64,000 nt of DNA from the NCBI GenBank assembly GCA_016745315.1, contig CP066886.1, forward strand, positions 3,286,501 through 3,350,500. The letters are read 5' to 3'. This document shows positions 18,801 through 28,752 of the stretch, piece after piece (position 1 is the first letter of the stretch; each line of letters opens with the position of its first letter). The notes under the pieces were generated by a model. That model did no database searches, had not been told where the DNA came from, and saw only the letters and a list, made by a program, of their open reading frames with translations. The position numbers and the translations under genes were made by a program. This stretch comes from Arthrospira sp. PCC 9108 (GTDB lineage Bacteria; Cyanobacteriota; Cyanobacteriia; Cyanobacteriales; Microcoleaceae).

Positions 18801-19466
18801 ATGGTTAAAGTTAGGTTGAGGCGATGGTTAACTAGGATTAGTTCTGTAGGGGTGGTTCTGCTTACCATAGGTTTCAGTGCTAAACCCAGCTTTGGTCAAG
18901 CCTCCTGTGTTCCCCCTCGACCAGGTGAGTATTTGCTATTAATCATTAGCAACACCTCCGAGACACAAGCACTAGCCCGTCAAGTCCTACCTAGTAATAT
19001 AGAAAGCCAGGTGTGTCGCTATCTCAATGATATTGTCACCAGAGTTGGCGGTTTTGATGACGTGCTAATTGCCGAAGACTGGGCGGCTTATTTCAAGGAA
19101 ACAGCCGGTTTATCCACCCATGTAGTTAAATCTGATGTACCTAGTCAACGACCCGAACCACGTCCCCCTGTCGGTCCTTCTGGTCCTAGCAGTGATTTGG
19201 GTAGTCAACCCCTAGGCATGGGTTATGCGATCATGGTAGACTATTTCAATCAGCCAGAAATTGCGGCTAGACTTGAGGCAACTATGGGGAGAAGAATTCC
19301 CATAGTTTCCTATAATCGGCGTTTCTATTTACTGGTAGAACATACCGCCGAGCCTAATAGTGCCATGGAAGTTTTCCGCCGCCTTAATGATCAGGGATTT
19401 TGGTCAATCATGGTGGATAGCAGTCGGGTTAAAATCGAGCGACCTAACTTAGCTATTGGAGATTAA
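18801..19466 (+). CDS. secreted protein of unknown function
   Basis: The protein has 221 residues. A basic, then hydrophobic N-terminus with an A/G-rich end (FGQASC) suggests a signal peptide cleaved near residue 33. Two similar-sized domains are joined by a proline-rich linker (about residues 112-135). The halves have similar features (YLLLIISNT and FYLLVEHTAE), hinting at repeated SPOR-like alpha-beta folds, but this is uncertain. Likely periplasmic. Confidence 0.6.
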   Translation: MVKVRLRRWLTRISSVGVVLLTIGFSAKPSFGQASCVPPRPGEYLLLIISNTSETQALARQVLPSNIESQVCRYLNDIVTRVGGFDDVLIAEDWAAYFKETAGLSTHVVKSDVPSQRPEPRPPVGPSGPSSDLGSQPLGMGYAIMVDYFNQPEIAARLEATMGRRIPIVSYNRRFYLLVEHTAEPNSAMEVFRRLNDQGFWSIMVDSSRVKIERPNLAIGD

Positions 19467-19488
19467 AGCACTCCCATAGGTAAACCAG

Positions 19489-19944
19489 TTAATAGGTAAG
19501 TTCTGCTAAAGCTGCGATCGCTATTCCCAAACTCAAGCCAACAATCACCTGAAAAGGGGTATGTCCGAGTAATTCCTTGAGGCGGTCCTCATTAAATTGG
19601 GGATGCTCTTGGAATAACTCGTCCATAATCTGATTAAGAATGCGGGCTTGTTTACCTGCCGCCTGGCGGACACCCGCCGCATCATACATAACAATAATAG
19701 CAAATACCACAGCGATCGCAAACTCCGGGCTACCCCACCCGATCACCTGACCGACGCTGGCGGCTAAAGCACCCACAAAGGCTGAGTGAGAACTAGGCAT
19801 TCCCCCAGTAGTTACCAGAACCCGCAGATTAATTTTTCCATGCTGTATCAATTCGATCGCCAGTTTAGAGGCTTGGGCGAACAGACAAGCAAACAGTGCC
19901 ACTAACAGCACCCGGTTGTCCAATATGTGACCAAATTCTTGCAT
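19489..19944 (-). CDS. divergent PAP2 (DUF212/YuiD) family membrane protein
   Basis: This membrane protein of about 151 residues has the DUF212 landmarks GGMPSSHSAFVGALA and MYDAAGVRQAAGKQA. The family is distantly related to PAP2 phosphatases. It follows crtE directly (25 bp), so a role in prenyl-diphosphate or lipid dephosphorylation is possible, but that is inference. The ATG at 19944 is preferred; an in-frame GTG lies four codons upstream. Confidence 0.8.
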   Translation of the reverse strand: MQEFGHILDNRVLLVALFACLFAQASKLAIELIQHGKINLRVLVTTGGMPSSHSAFVGALAASVGQVIGWGSPEFAIAVVFAIIVMYDAAGVRQAAGKQARILNQIMDELFQEHPQFNEDRLKELLGHTPFQVIVGLSLGIAIAALAELTY

Positions 19945-19969
19945 GGGGTTGAACACCTCGCTTTAACAG

Positions 19970-20920
19970 TTAGTGACTGCGATAGGTAATAAAATCAGCG
20001 ATCGCCGCCAGAGCTTTCCCACCGTATCCAAAAGCCGCTAATTCAGCCTTAGCTTCCTCCACCAGTTGTTCAGCTTTCGCCCGTGACTTTTCCAAGCCCC
20101 ACAAACTAGGATAGGTAGCCTTTTGAGCTTCCAGATCCTTACCTGCGGTTTTACCCAACTGCTCAGAGGGTGCGGTAATATCGAGAATATCATCCACAAT
20201 TTGAAACGCCAAGCCAATATTTTTAGCATAGCGAGACAGTCTTTCGAGATCAGTTTCATTAGCACCCGCCAAAATCGCACCACAGACCACACAGGCTTCT
20301 AATAAAGCCCCCGTCTTGTGGGTGTGGATAAAAGTTAGAGTTTCCTCAGATACATCTGATAAACCCTCCGATGCTATATCTACCACCTGACCTCCCACTA
20401 ATCCAGTCGCCCCCACCGCACGACCCAGGCGACCGATTACCTGTAGGACTCTTTCTGGGGGTACACCTTGAGTTTGGGTAGCCACGAACTCAAAAGCATA
20501 ACTGAGCAATCCATCTCCCGCTAAAATAGCAATATCATCGCCATAGACCTTATGGTTAGTCAATTTCCCACGCCGATAATCATCATTATCCATTGCTGGT
20601 AGATCATCGTGAATTAAAGACATCGTATGAATCATCTCTAAGGCGCAGGCTGTCGGCATTGCCATTTCCACTGTACCCCCAAGCAGTTCACAGGTAGCCA
20701 AACATAAAGTAGGTCGCAGCCGTTTTCCCCCAGCCATAAGGGAATAGCGCATCGACTCATAAATTTTTTCGGGGTAGGTGACAGTAATAGCAGCATCTAG
20801 GGCCGCTTCCACTAATTCCTTTTTTTGGCTAAGATAAGTCGATAGGTCAAATGGTGTGTCTGACCCGGATAAATCCATGTTTTCTGTGACTACCATACTG
20901 TCAGTGTTGATATCTGTCAT
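19970..20920 (-). CDS. crtE: geranylgeranyl diphosphate synthase
   Basis: This trans-prenyl transferase extends FPP/GPP to GGPP for carotenoids, the chlorophyll phytyl tail and quinones. It has both aspartate-rich motifs: HDDLPAMDNDD (first, for substrate binding) and QIVDDILDI (second), plus GGKRLRPTL. The ATG at 20920 gives 316 residues; a TTG lies four codons further upstream. It is upstream of the DUF212 gene and downstream of folD on the same strand. Confidence 0.9.
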   Translation of the reverse strand: MTDINTDSMVVTENMDLSGSDTPFDLSTYLSQKKELVEAALDAAITVTYPEKIYESMRYSLMAGGKRLRPTLCLATCELLGGTVEMAMPTACALEMIHTMSLIHDDLPAMDNDDYRRGKLTNHKVYGDDIAILAGDGLLSYAFEFVATQTQGVPPERVLQVIGRLGRAVGATGLVGGQVVDIASEGLSDVSEETLTFIHTHKTGALLEACVVCGAILAGANETDLERLSRYAKNIGLAFQIVDDILDITAPSEQLGKTAGKDLEAQKATYPSLWGLEKSRAKAEQLVEEAKAELAAFGYGGKALAAIADFITYRSH

Positions 20921-21074
20921 AATTAGGGGCAAACCCCACAGCCCAACCAGCCACAGTCTGATAGCGGTTTATAGGGACAAGTAGGGTAGTAATGGGTGAA
21001 CATCAGTTTTTATTGTACGGGTCTTTTGACACGATGCGCGATCGCGAATCCCGTTAATCAGATCATCGAGTCGA

Positions 21075-21935
21075 TCAGATGCGTTTCTGATAACTGTCCA
21101 CTGTATTCTGTAATAGCATAGCCACAGTCATCGGACCGATGCCACCCGGTACAGGGGTAATATATCCCGCTATGGGTTCAGCCGCCTGGAAGTCTACATC
21201 TCCTACTAACCGCGATTTTCCGTTAGCATCTTCTAAGCGGTTAATTCCCACATCGATAACTACTGCCCCCGGTTTGATATAATTGGCTTTGACCATCTCA
21301 GGACGACCTACCGCCGCTATCAGAATATCAGCTTCCGATGCGATCGCTTCTAGGTTTTCCGTCCGGGAATGGGCAACAGTTACCGTACAATTAGCCTCTA
21401 GTAACATCAAAGCCATGGGTTTTCCCACTAAAATACTCCGTCCTAGCACTACCGCTCGTTTTCCCGCTAATGGGATTTGATATTCTTCTAATAGACGCAT
21501 TACCCCCGCTGGAGTACAACTGCGTAACCCCTTTTCCCCTCTTGCTAATCTCCCTAAGTTCATCGGGTGCAACCCGTCCGCGTCCTTGTGCGGTGCTATC
21601 TCATACAGCAAACTTACAGCGTCTAAGTGGTCTGGTAAAGGCAATTGTACTAGAATACCATCAACCCGATCATCTTCGTTTAAATTGGCGATCGCTTCTG
21701 TAAGTTCTTCCTGGCTCGTATCAGCCGGGAAATGTTGACCAAACGATGCTATTCCTACCCGTTCACAGGATTTCTCTTTGTTGCGGACATAGACGGCGCT
21801 GGCGGGGTTATCTCCTACCATTAACACTGCTAAACCTGGAGGTCGTCCCCCTTGTGGTTTGCGGGACTTAATTATTTCCCTCAATTGCCATTGAATTTTT
21901 TGGGCTGTTGTCTTACCGTCTAATAAATTAGCCAT
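21075..21935 (-). CDS. folD: methylenetetrahydrofolate dehydrogenase/cyclohydrolase
   Basis: This bifunctional enzyme interconverts 5,10-methylene-THF and 10-formyl-THF. It has 286 residues with the catalytic-site YVRNKEKSCE, the conserved QLPLPDH, VVLGRSILVGKP of the NADP-binding region and the C-terminal VPGGIGPMTVAMLL. The ATG at 21935 follows an in-frame GTG. It is the first gene of a folD-crtE-DUF212 series on the minus strand. Confidence 0.94.
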   Translation of the reverse strand: MANLLDGKTTAQKIQWQLREIIKSRKPQGGRPPGLAVLMVGDNPASAVYVRNKEKSCERVGIASFGQHFPADTSQEELTEAIANLNEDDRVDGILVQLPLPDHLDAVSLLYEIAPHKDADGLHPMNLGRLARGEKGLRSCTPAGVMRLLEEYQIPLAGKRAVVLGRSILVGKPMALMLLEANCTVTVAHSRTENLEAIASEADILIAAVGRPEMVKANYIKPGAVVIDVGINRLEDANGKSRLVGDVDFQAAEPIAGYITPVPGGIGPMTVAMLLQNTVDSYQKRI

Positions 21936-22001
21936 CACAATATATCCACCAACTCAAAGCCTGTATATTTTCCCAGAAATCTGTCCCCATTTTTAGATAG
22001 T

Positions 22002-22424
22002 ATGCCTAGATTTGCGATTCTCCTACCCCCACGCTTTGCTCACCACTTCCATATTCTCTTGATTCTACTATCGCTAACACCAGGGATCATCGGCTGTCGC
22101 CAAATTATTGAGTCTACCACTCAATTTACTCGCCAAACTACTAACATTGAGGCGATCGCACAACAGCGCCAAGTTGGCGCTAAAGTCTACACAGAGGGAA
22201 CTGTAGCTAACCTCGCTCCCTTTGTCGGCGCTGGTGCATATCAGCTTCAAGACTCTACAGGGACTATCTGGGTTTTTACTACCCAACCTCTACCTTCTAT
22301 CGGTCAACAAATGTTCATCCGGGGTCAGGTTAACTATGAACAAATTACTGTCGAAGGAGCCCCCGGTTTAGATATTGGTGATTTCTATATTCAAGAATTG
22401 GAAAGAATCACTGATCACGGATAA
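22002..22424 (+). CDS. putative lipoprotein with OB-fold
   Basis: The protein has 140 residues. The N-terminal hydrophobic segment ends in PGIIGCRQ, a lipobox with the acylated cysteine at about residue 32. The mature part (VGAKVYTEGTVANL, YQLQDSTGTIWVFT, MFIRGQVNYEQ) looks like a small OB-fold barrel of the kind found in cyanobacterial periplasmic proteins. The function is unknown. Confidence 0.62.
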   Translation: MPRFAILLPPRFAHHFHILLILLSLTPGIIGCRQIIESTTQFTRQTTNIEAIAQQRQVGAKVYTEGTVANLAPFVGAGAYQLQDSTGTIWVFTTQPLPSIGQQMFIRGQVNYEQITVEGAPGLDIGDFYIQELERITDHG

Positions 22425-22461
22425 TCGACAATCACACTCCCCCGACCCAGAGGAGTTGGTA

Positions 22462-22661
22462 AATTATGTTAAGTTTTGTAACAAAAAGTTAAGAATTGTT
22501 GCAAAAACGACCTGTTTTGGGGAGGGGGTAGCTTTTTGGGCGAGCTTGTGATATCATTTTAGATAATGGAAATATATGCCTTTTTTTTATTATTGCTGAT
22601 ATTCCCATTATGAACAATATGTTATCAACAGTAGCATAAATTCCCGGAAGTTGTCAACCCC
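22462..22661 (+). repeat. dispersed promoter-bearing repeat, copy 1
   Basis: The copy starts with a TTAAGTTTTGTAACAAAAAG palindromic block, then a G-run, a -10-like TATCAT with TTTAGATAATGG, an AT-rich body, and the terminal TTGTCAACCCC. It lies between two convergent genes and belongs to a five-copy family in this window (others at 28503, 36001, 42749 and 56546). Confidence 0.7.
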
Positions 22662-22741
22662 TCGGCGCGTTTCTGGGGGGACATTTTTTTAAAATTGACT
22701 AAAAAATCAACTTAATAGATAGAGAGATGGGGGGTGATAAC

Positions 22742-22775
22742 CCCCCGTTAAAGATAGGTTATAGGTTAACGGGGG
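22742..22775 (-). terminator. hairpin at the 3' end of uspA
   Basis: CCCCCGTTAA pairs perfectly with TTAACGGGGG over a 14-base loop, 8 bp past the uspA stop. There is no long T-tract, so termination strength is uncertain. Confidence 0.5.
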
Positions 22776-22782
22776 AATTAAG

Positions 22783-23196
22783 TTAAGGAACAACCAAGAC
22801 AGGACAGGGAGAGAGATTAATCACACGGTTAGTGATACTGTCAGCAACACCTTCTTCTGTGAGTCCAGTGCCGCGACTACCCATCACAATCAGATCAGCA
22901 TCAATCTCATCAGCCACATCACAGATAGTGAAAGCAGGTTTACCTTCACGTTCAATGAGTTTAGCATCAATCCCCAGCTCAGAGAAAATACCATGAGCCT
23001 CCTGTAAAAGTTGGCTCACCGTATCAGGGGAAGTCATCGGTTCAGAATGGGGAGGCTCCCCGTCTGGTTCTTTTGGTTCAACAACAGCGAGAAGATAGAG
23101 GTTAGACTGATAGGTTTGGACAATATTAATCACCCTTTCAGCCGCCTCGCGGGCTTCTCGACTTTGATCTATAGCAAATAAAACGGTCTTAAACAT
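22783..23196 (-). CDS. universal stress protein (UspA family)
   Basis: The protein has about 137 residues. It starts FKTVLFAIDQS and ends with the ATP-binding type signature GSRGTGLTEEGVADSITNRV followed by SPCPVLVVP, so it is probably a nucleotide-binding Usp. The ATG at 23196 has GGAG nine bases upstream, which favours it over the ATG at 23205 and the TTG at 23211. It lies divergent from pgk. Confidence 0.85.
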   Translation of the reverse strand: MFKTVLFAIDQSREAREAAERVINIVQTYQSNLYLLAVVEPKEPDGEPPHSEPMTSPDTVSQLLQEAHGIFSELGIDAKLIEREGKPAFTICDVADEIDADLIVMGSRGTGLTEEGVADSITNRVINLSPCPVLVVP

Positions 23197-23363
23197 ATCT
23201 CGCATCTCCAAGACGCGGACTTAGGTAGAATGTTTACGGTGAACGATTTGATGGCAGGTGGGCCACCTGGTTGGTAACAGCCTAGGGGCCATTAACCAAT
23301 AACCCTCACCGTTCCCATTTAATTTCGATTAAAGCAGAATAAACGATCAAAGAGGTTAATCCT

Positions 23364-24566
23364 GTGGCTAAAAAAACTGTAGCAAATTTGTCAGCATCAG
23401 AACTATCTGGTAAGAAAGTGCTGGTGCGTGCTGACTTTAACGTACCCCTTGATAACGGCTCTATCAGTGATGATACCAGGATTCGGGCAGCTCTGCCTAC
23501 CATTCAAGATCTGACCTCTAAAGGAGCAAAAGTGATTCTGACTAGTCACTTTGGCCGTCCCAAAGGTCAAGTAGTTGAATCAATGCGCTTAACCCCTGTG
23601 GCGGCGCGTTTGTCGGAACTTTTGGGCAAAACCGTTAATAAATGTGAAGATTGCATTGGGGAAGAAGTCGCCCTAGCAGTGGGGGCCATGAATGATGGTG
23701 ATGTACTGTTACTGGAAAATGTCCGCTTCCATGCCGCTGAGGAGAAAAATGATCCTGAATTTGCCAAGCAGTTGGCTTCCGTAGCGGATCTGTATGTAAA
23801 TGATGCCTTTGGTACTGCACACCGCGCCCATGCTTCCACTGAAGGTGTAACTCAATATCTGAGCCCCTGTGTGGCCGGTTATTTGATTGAGAAGGAATTG
23901 CAGTTCCTACAAGGGGCTATTGAAAGCCCTCAACGTCCCCTAGCTGCCATTATTGGTGGTTCTAAGGTCTCTAGCAAAATTGGTGTCATTGAAACGTTAC
24001 TTGACAAATGCGATAAGTTGTTGTTGGGTGGCGGCATGATTTTCACGTTCTATAAAGCCAGGGGTCTGAGTGTGGGTAATTCCCTGGTGGAAGAAGATAA
24101 GCTGGAGTTGGCTAAGTCCCTGGAAGCGAAGGCGAAAGAAAAAGGGGTAACTATGTTGTTACCTACAGATGTGGTTCTCGCTGATAAGTTTGCAGCCGAT
24201 GCTGATTCTCAAACTGTTAGCGTTGAAGCAATTCCTGATGGTTGGATGGGATTGGATATTGGCCCTGATTCTGTTAAGGTGTTCCAAGAAGCCTTGGGAG
24301 ACTGCAAAACTGTCCTCTGGAATGGTCCGATGGGAGTTTTTGAGTTTGAGAAGTTTGCGGCGGGTACTCGGGCGATCGCTCAAACTTTGGCAGAACTCAC
24401 TGGTACAGGTACAACTACAATTATCGGTGGCGGCGACTCGGTGGCGGCTGTGGAACAACTGAATTTGGGTGAGAAGATGAGCCACATTTCTACAGGTGGT
24501 GGGGCTAGTCTGGAACTCCTCGAAGGTAAGCAACTCCCTGGTATTGTGGCTTTAGATGATGCCTAA
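23364..24566 (+). CDS. pgk: phosphoglycerate kinase
   Basis: Pgk catalyses 1,3-bisphosphoglycerate/ADP interconversion in glycolysis and the Calvin cycle. It has 400 residues with the N-terminal substrate loop VLVRADFNVPLD, LTSHFGRPKG, AFGTAHRAHAS, the nucleotide-binding GGSKVSSKI and the C-terminal GGGDSVAA and STGGGASLELLEGK. The start codon is GTG. A strong hairpin follows the stop by about 20 bp. Confidence 0.96.
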   Translation: MAKKTVANLSASELSGKKVLVRADFNVPLDNGSISDDTRIRAALPTIQDLTSKGAKVILTSHFGRPKGQVVESMRLTPVAARLSELLGKTVNKCEDCIGEEVALAVGAMNDGDVLLLENVRFHAAEEKNDPEFAKQLASVADLYVNDAFGTAHRAHASTEGVTQYLSPCVAGYLIEKELQFLQGAIESPQRPLAAIIGGSKVSSKIGVIETLLDKCDKLLLGGGMIFTFYKARGLSVGNSLVEEDKLELAKSLEAKAKEKGVTMLLPTDVVLADKFAADADSQTVSVEAIPDGWMGLDIGPDSVKVFQEALGDCKTVLWNGPMGVFEFEKFAAGTRAIAQTLAELTGTGTTTIIGGGDSVAAVEQLNLGEKMSHISTGGGASLELLEGKQLPGIVALDDA

Positions 24567-24586
24567 TTGCCTTTGGTAAAACGATT

Positions 24587-24623
24587 TTGGGGTAAGTCGG
24601 TTAAGTGCGATCGCTTACCCCAA
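24587..24623 (+). terminator. pgk terminator hairpin
   Basis: TTGGGGTAAG and CTTACCCCAA form a perfect 10-bp stem around a loop that contains a HIP1-like GCGATCGC. There is no U-tract. Confidence 0.5.
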
Positions 24624-24739
24624 CAGAATCGGCGACTATACTAAAGATATCCCTAATCTTAAACGAGGTGGGAAGTCGGTCTTAGGATACTGAGGCTAAT
24701 TTCTTTGAGTGTGGGGGAGAAGCAACGGAGGGGATTAAA

Positions 24740-27310
24740 ATGCTTCAGTTCCATAACATCCTCAGATCTAAACTGGCACGCTACCTAATTATCAATATGG
24801 TTGCGCTTCTGGTTTATCTGGGGTTAATCTGGATAACCATTGAGACTTTAATGCTCAATGCCATGGAAGCCATTTTCTGGCCGGCGGCGGGATGGTCTTT
24901 AGTGGTTTTCATCTGGTGGGGGGGTAAATGTTGGCCGGGAATTATCCTCGGTGCTTTGTTTTCTAACTATTGGCTGACCGGTCACTCCGGTTATCTGGGA
25001 TTAATTTGGACTCTGGGAACCCTCCTAGAAGCTGGTGCGGGTTGGTTGATGTTAAAAAGGATCGGTTTCTCTCCGGCTTTAGCGCGCCTCAAGGATGTAC
25101 TGGGACTAGCTATTCTAGCTGGAGCCCTCTCGAGTCTGATTAATTCTACTATTACTCCGATCGCATTATTAATCGCTGGAGAAATCAAATCCGATACATT
25201 CGCTGATATTTGGGTAACATGGTGGCTGGGAGATACCATTGGCGTTCTGCTATTAGCCCCGGTACTTCTGACTTGGGCTAATCGATTTAATATCAAATAT
25301 CAACAGACCAGAGACTTGCAGGGGTCAACCGGGAATCATTGGAGTTGGCTATTACCTGAAAGCTGGGAAATTCTCAAAAACCCCAAAAAAAAGCTATGGC
25401 TGCCTAAATTATTCAGCTATCTCGAAATAGGAAGCTGGTTGGTACTATTTTCGGCTTTGAATTGGTTTGTATTCTGTTCGAGAACCCGCGTTCTCACTAT
25501 TCACTACCCCCTAGAGTACCTGCCATTTCCACTGCTAGTCTGGGCTTCCCTACGTTTTGGTCAGCGAGGAACTGCGATCGCTCACTTATTAACAGCAACA
25601 TTTGCCGTCTGGGGTGTCCTACGGGGTAGTGGCCCTTTTATGGACAACCTCAACGAAAATCCCCAGGTCTTTTCTCTACAAGCCTTTATTTTAGTGATGA
25701 CTATCACGGGTTTATTTTTAGCTGGTGCGGTGGAAGAACGACAAACAGTAGAAGCATCTCTACGTTCGGGGGAAGCTAGTTTGGCTACCGCTCAACGTAT
25801 TGCTAAGTTAGGACACTGGGAATTAGATATCCGACGACTAACCTGTTCTTGGTCTGATCAGCTTTACCGCATTTTTGGCGTTAACCCTGACCAGGTGACT
25901 CCCAGCATTGATAGTTTTATGCAATATATCCATCCTCTCGATCGCCTCCGGGTGGAAACTGCTATTTCTCAAGCTATCTCAGAGCAAATTCCCTATTCTA
26001 TAGATTATCGGATTGCACGCCCTGACGGTCAAGAACGATTTGTGGTTGAACAGGCGATCGTTACCACCACCCATATTACTAGCACTGTTCAGGATATCAC
26101 TGAGCGCAAACGCGCTGAAATTGCTTTAAGAGCTAGTGAGGAAAGGTTTTCCCGAGTGTTTAAAGCTAGTCCCATTGGCATTATTATTACTACTGCTCAA
26201 GAAGGGCGATTTGTGGATGTCAATGATAGTTTTCTTCGGCAATTGGGATGGAGTCGGGAACAGGTCATTGACCGCACTTTCGAGGATTTGCAAATGTGGG
26301 ATCCTGACCAGATTAACCCCATCTTTAAAAGACTTACTAATGGCGATCGCCTCAGTAATTTAACCGTGGAAGTCCGCCATAAATCAGGCGCAATTCGAGA
26401 TTGGTTAATCGCCATTGAACCTATCCAATTAGAAAATACCCCCTGTTTGCTTACCCTGGCTAGTGATATCACTGAACATAAACAGGCTGAGGAACTCCGT
26501 AGAGCTAAAGAAGCTGCCGAACAGGCTAACCAAGCTAAAAGCCTATTTTTAGCTAATATGAGTCATGAACTTCGCACTCCCCTAAATGCTATTCTCGGTT
26601 ACAGTGAATTACTACAAGAAGACGCTCAAGATATCGGTCAGGATGACTTTGTGGCTGACTTGAAAAATATCCACGTTGCGGGTCAACATCTCCTCACCTT
26701 AATTAGTGATATTATCGATTTTTCTAAGATTGAAGCTGGCCGCATTAATTTTCACCTAGAAAAATGTCAAATTAATACCTTGCTTTGGGAAGTGGAAACC
26801 ACTATAGCACCCTTGGCTGAAAAAAATCATAATCAATTGACCCTAGAGGTTGCTCCCGGTCTGGACTTGATGTATACTGATGTAACTAAAGTCAGACAGT
26901 CCCTACTTAATTTGTTAAGTAATGCCTGCAAATTCACCGAACAAGGACAGGTAATTTTACGAGTATGGCAACAGTTAATTCCCGCTACAGATTTACCCGA
27001 TTTGCCCATTTATCACTCCCCGGAATCTCCCTCAGAAACTCTCTCAGAAATCTCCTTTATCTTTTGGCAAGTTCAGGATACCGGAATTGGCATGAATGAG
27101 CGACAAATAGCCACGGTTTTTAGTCCCTTTACCCAAGCTGATGAAAGTACAACCCGTAAATATGGCGGCACGGGTTTGGGACTTTCTATAACTCATAAAT
27201 TATGTCAGATGATGGGTGGTGATCTCTGGGTTGAAAGTCAGTTAAACCAGGGGTCAACTTTGACCATGCGATTACCTCAATATATGTATCAGGGAAAAGA
27301 GGCAACTTGA
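24740..27310 (+). CDS. MASE1-PAS-PAS sensor histidine kinase
   Basis: The protein has 856 residues. The first 335 or so form a MASE1-type multi-helix membrane sensor (WPAAGWSLVVFIWWGGK). Two PAS domains follow (about 345-460 and 465-590), then HisKA with the phospho-acceptor His609 in MSHELRTPLNAILGY, and a HATPase domain with N-box NLLSNACKF and G-box GTGLGLSI. There is no receiver, and no response regulator is adjacent. GGAGGGG lies before the ATG. The signal is unknown. Confidence 0.9.
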   Translation: MLQFHNILRSKLARYLIINMVALLVYLGLIWITIETLMLNAMEAIFWPAAGWSLVVFIWWGGKCWPGIILGALFSNYWLTGHSGYLGLIWTLGTLLEAGAGWLMLKRIGFSPALARLKDVLGLAILAGALSSLINSTITPIALLIAGEIKSDTFADIWVTWWLGDTIGVLLLAPVLLTWANRFNIKYQQTRDLQGSTGNHWSWLLPESWEILKNPKKKLWLPKLFSYLEIGSWLVLFSALNWFVFCSRTRVLTIHYPLEYLPFPLLVWASLRFGQRGTAIAHLLTATFAVWGVLRGSGPFMDNLNENPQVFSLQAFILVMTITGLFLAGAVEERQTVEASLRSGEASLATAQRIAKLGHWELDIRRLTCSWSDQLYRIFGVNPDQVTPSIDSFMQYIHPLDRLRVETAISQAISEQIPYSIDYRIARPDGQERFVVEQAIVTTTHITSTVQDITERKRAEIALRASEERFSRVFKASPIGIIITTAQEGRFVDVNDSFLRQLGWSREQVIDRTFEDLQMWDPDQINPIFKRLTNGDRLSNLTVEVRHKSGAIRDWLIAIEPIQLENTPCLLTLASDITEHKQAEELRRAKEAAEQANQAKSLFLANMSHELRTPLNAILGYSELLQEDAQDIGQDDFVADLKNIHVAGQHLLTLISDIIDFSKIEAGRINFHLEKCQINTLLWEVETTIAPLAEKNHNQLTLEVAPGLDLMYTDVTKVRQSLLNLLSNACKFTEQGQVILRVWQQLIPATDLPDLPIYHSPESPSETLSEISFIFWQVQDTGIGMNERQIATVFSPFTQADESTTRKYGGTGLGLSITHKLCQMMGGDLWVESQLNQGSTLTMRLPQYMYQGKEAT

Positions 27311-27347
27311 ACCTTTCACTTAACTATTAATCTACTATTAACCAATC

Positions 27348-28181
27348 ATGACAATTCAATGGTATCCCGGTCATATTGCTAAAGCTGAACGTACCCTCAC
27401 AGAACAACTTAAACGAGTTGATGTGGTCCTAGAAGTTCGGGACGCTCGCATTCCCTTGGCGACTCACCACCCTAAAGTATCTCAATGGGTATCCCAAAAA
27501 CCACGATTATTGATTATTAACCGCCAAGATATGATTCCTCCCCATATACAACAACAATGGCAACAGTGGTTTGAGGAACATCAGGAAATCCCCTATTTTA
27601 CTAATGCTCAACAGGGAGATGGCGTTGATGCAGTAGTACGCGCTACTAAACAAGCCGGAGAACAGTTGAATCAAAAACGTCAGCAGCGGGGAATGTTACC
27701 CCGACCTGTCCGGGCTGGGGTGATTGGATTTCCTAATGTCGGTAAGTCGGCTTTGATTAATCGACTTTTGGGGCGACGAGTCGTAGAAAGTGCTAGACGG
27801 GCAGGGGTGACACGCAAGTTACAGTGGGTCAGGATTTCTAAGCAAATTGAATTGTTGGATGCGCCAGGGGTTATTCCTAGCCGCATTGAAAATCAACAGG
27901 ATGCTCTCAAGTTGGCGATTTGTGAGGATATTGGTGAGGCGGGTTATGATAACCAACGGGTGGCGGCGGGTATGGTTGATTTGTTTCAACATCTCCAAAT
28001 TCACGATAAATTGACCGATCGCTATTCTCTCGCGATCGCTTCGGAAACTGGAGAGTCCTATCTACAAGCCTTGGCTGATCAACGCTTTCAAGGAGATTTG
28101 GAACGCACCGCACGACAGCTACTCAATGATTTTCGCAAGGGCTTATTAGGGGCGATCGCTTTGGAAATTCCACCATCTTGA
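27348..28181 (+). CDS. rbgA: ribosome biogenesis GTPase YlqF/RbgA
   Basis: This circularly permuted GTPase (277 residues) has the G4-like INRQDM motif ahead of G1 GFPNVGKSALINRL and G3 DAPGV. The N-terminus IQWYPGHIAKAER is typical. The family matures the large ribosomal subunit. It lies 37 bp after the histidine kinase, on the same strand. Confidence 0.9.
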   Translation: MTIQWYPGHIAKAERTLTEQLKRVDVVLEVRDARIPLATHHPKVSQWVSQKPRLLIINRQDMIPPHIQQQWQQWFEEHQEIPYFTNAQQGDGVDAVVRATKQAGEQLNQKRQQRGMLPRPVRAGVIGFPNVGKSALINRLLGRRVVESARRAGVTRKLQWVRISKQIELLDAPGVIPSRIENQQDALKLAICEDIGEAGYDNQRVAAGMVDLFQHLQIHDKLTDRYSLAIASETGESYLQALADQRFQGDLERTARQLLNDFRKGLLGAIALEIPPS

Positions 28182-28502
28182 TTTTACTCGGTTTGACTGC
28201 CAATACCATAAATATCCGTTTTTGTCAAGTCGCCGATTTTCGATCACCCCGAATTTCCCCAAAACTCGTGCATCGCTAAACTTGAAATTCCCTCGGCGAT
28301 CGCCCAAGACTCACCATATAATCGGCTTTTTAAGCCGTATTTTGCTCAGTTCACAGAAACCCCAGTGGATTTTTGTTTACATAAATCTACCACAACCCCC
28401 ATTCTGTCGTCAATTATTTGATAATATTTAGCAATAAAAATGTCATAAATATTTACAATCTTTTAAATATTAAAACTATTGGCGAATTTTAAATTAGTAA
28501 AA

Positions 28503-28668
28503 CTTATCGTTGCCCGGCTTTTTCGGGAAGGGGGGTTGACAATTTGGGGAAACCTCGGATATAATTTTATTATAATGGGAATCTATCTTCAAAAAAAATA
28601 TACACAAATATCTCTATTATGTTATATATGACCTAGAATATCAGAAAATAGAGGATAATGTCAACCCC
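28503..28668 (+). repeat. dispersed promoter-bearing repeat, copy 2
   Basis: The core 28532-28668 is bounded by perfect 10-bp inverted ends, GGGGTTGACA and TGTCAACCCC. Inside is a consensus promoter: TTGACA at 28536-28541, an 18-bp spacer, TATAAT at 28560-28565. The upstream palindromic block of the other copies is degenerate here. The rest of 28182-28752 holds no supported gene. Confidence 0.7.
28536..28565 (+). promoter_or_regulatory. consensus sigma-70-type promoter inside repeat copy 2
   Basis: Perfect TTGACA and TATAAT hexamers are separated by 18 bp, about 190 bp upstream of the FAD-oxidoreductase start. It could drive that gene or a short RNA of the repeat. Confidence 0.55.
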
Positions 28669-28752
28669 TTTTGAATGGAAAAATCGGGTTATTATGGATG
28701 ATAGTGTATGATGAGTACAATTTGCCCAAGTCGATAATTTGAGTGTGGTGTG

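Noticed and set aside
28222..28431. 69-codon frame after rbgA
   Set aside because: Low-complexity composition, no ribosome site, no recognisable family.
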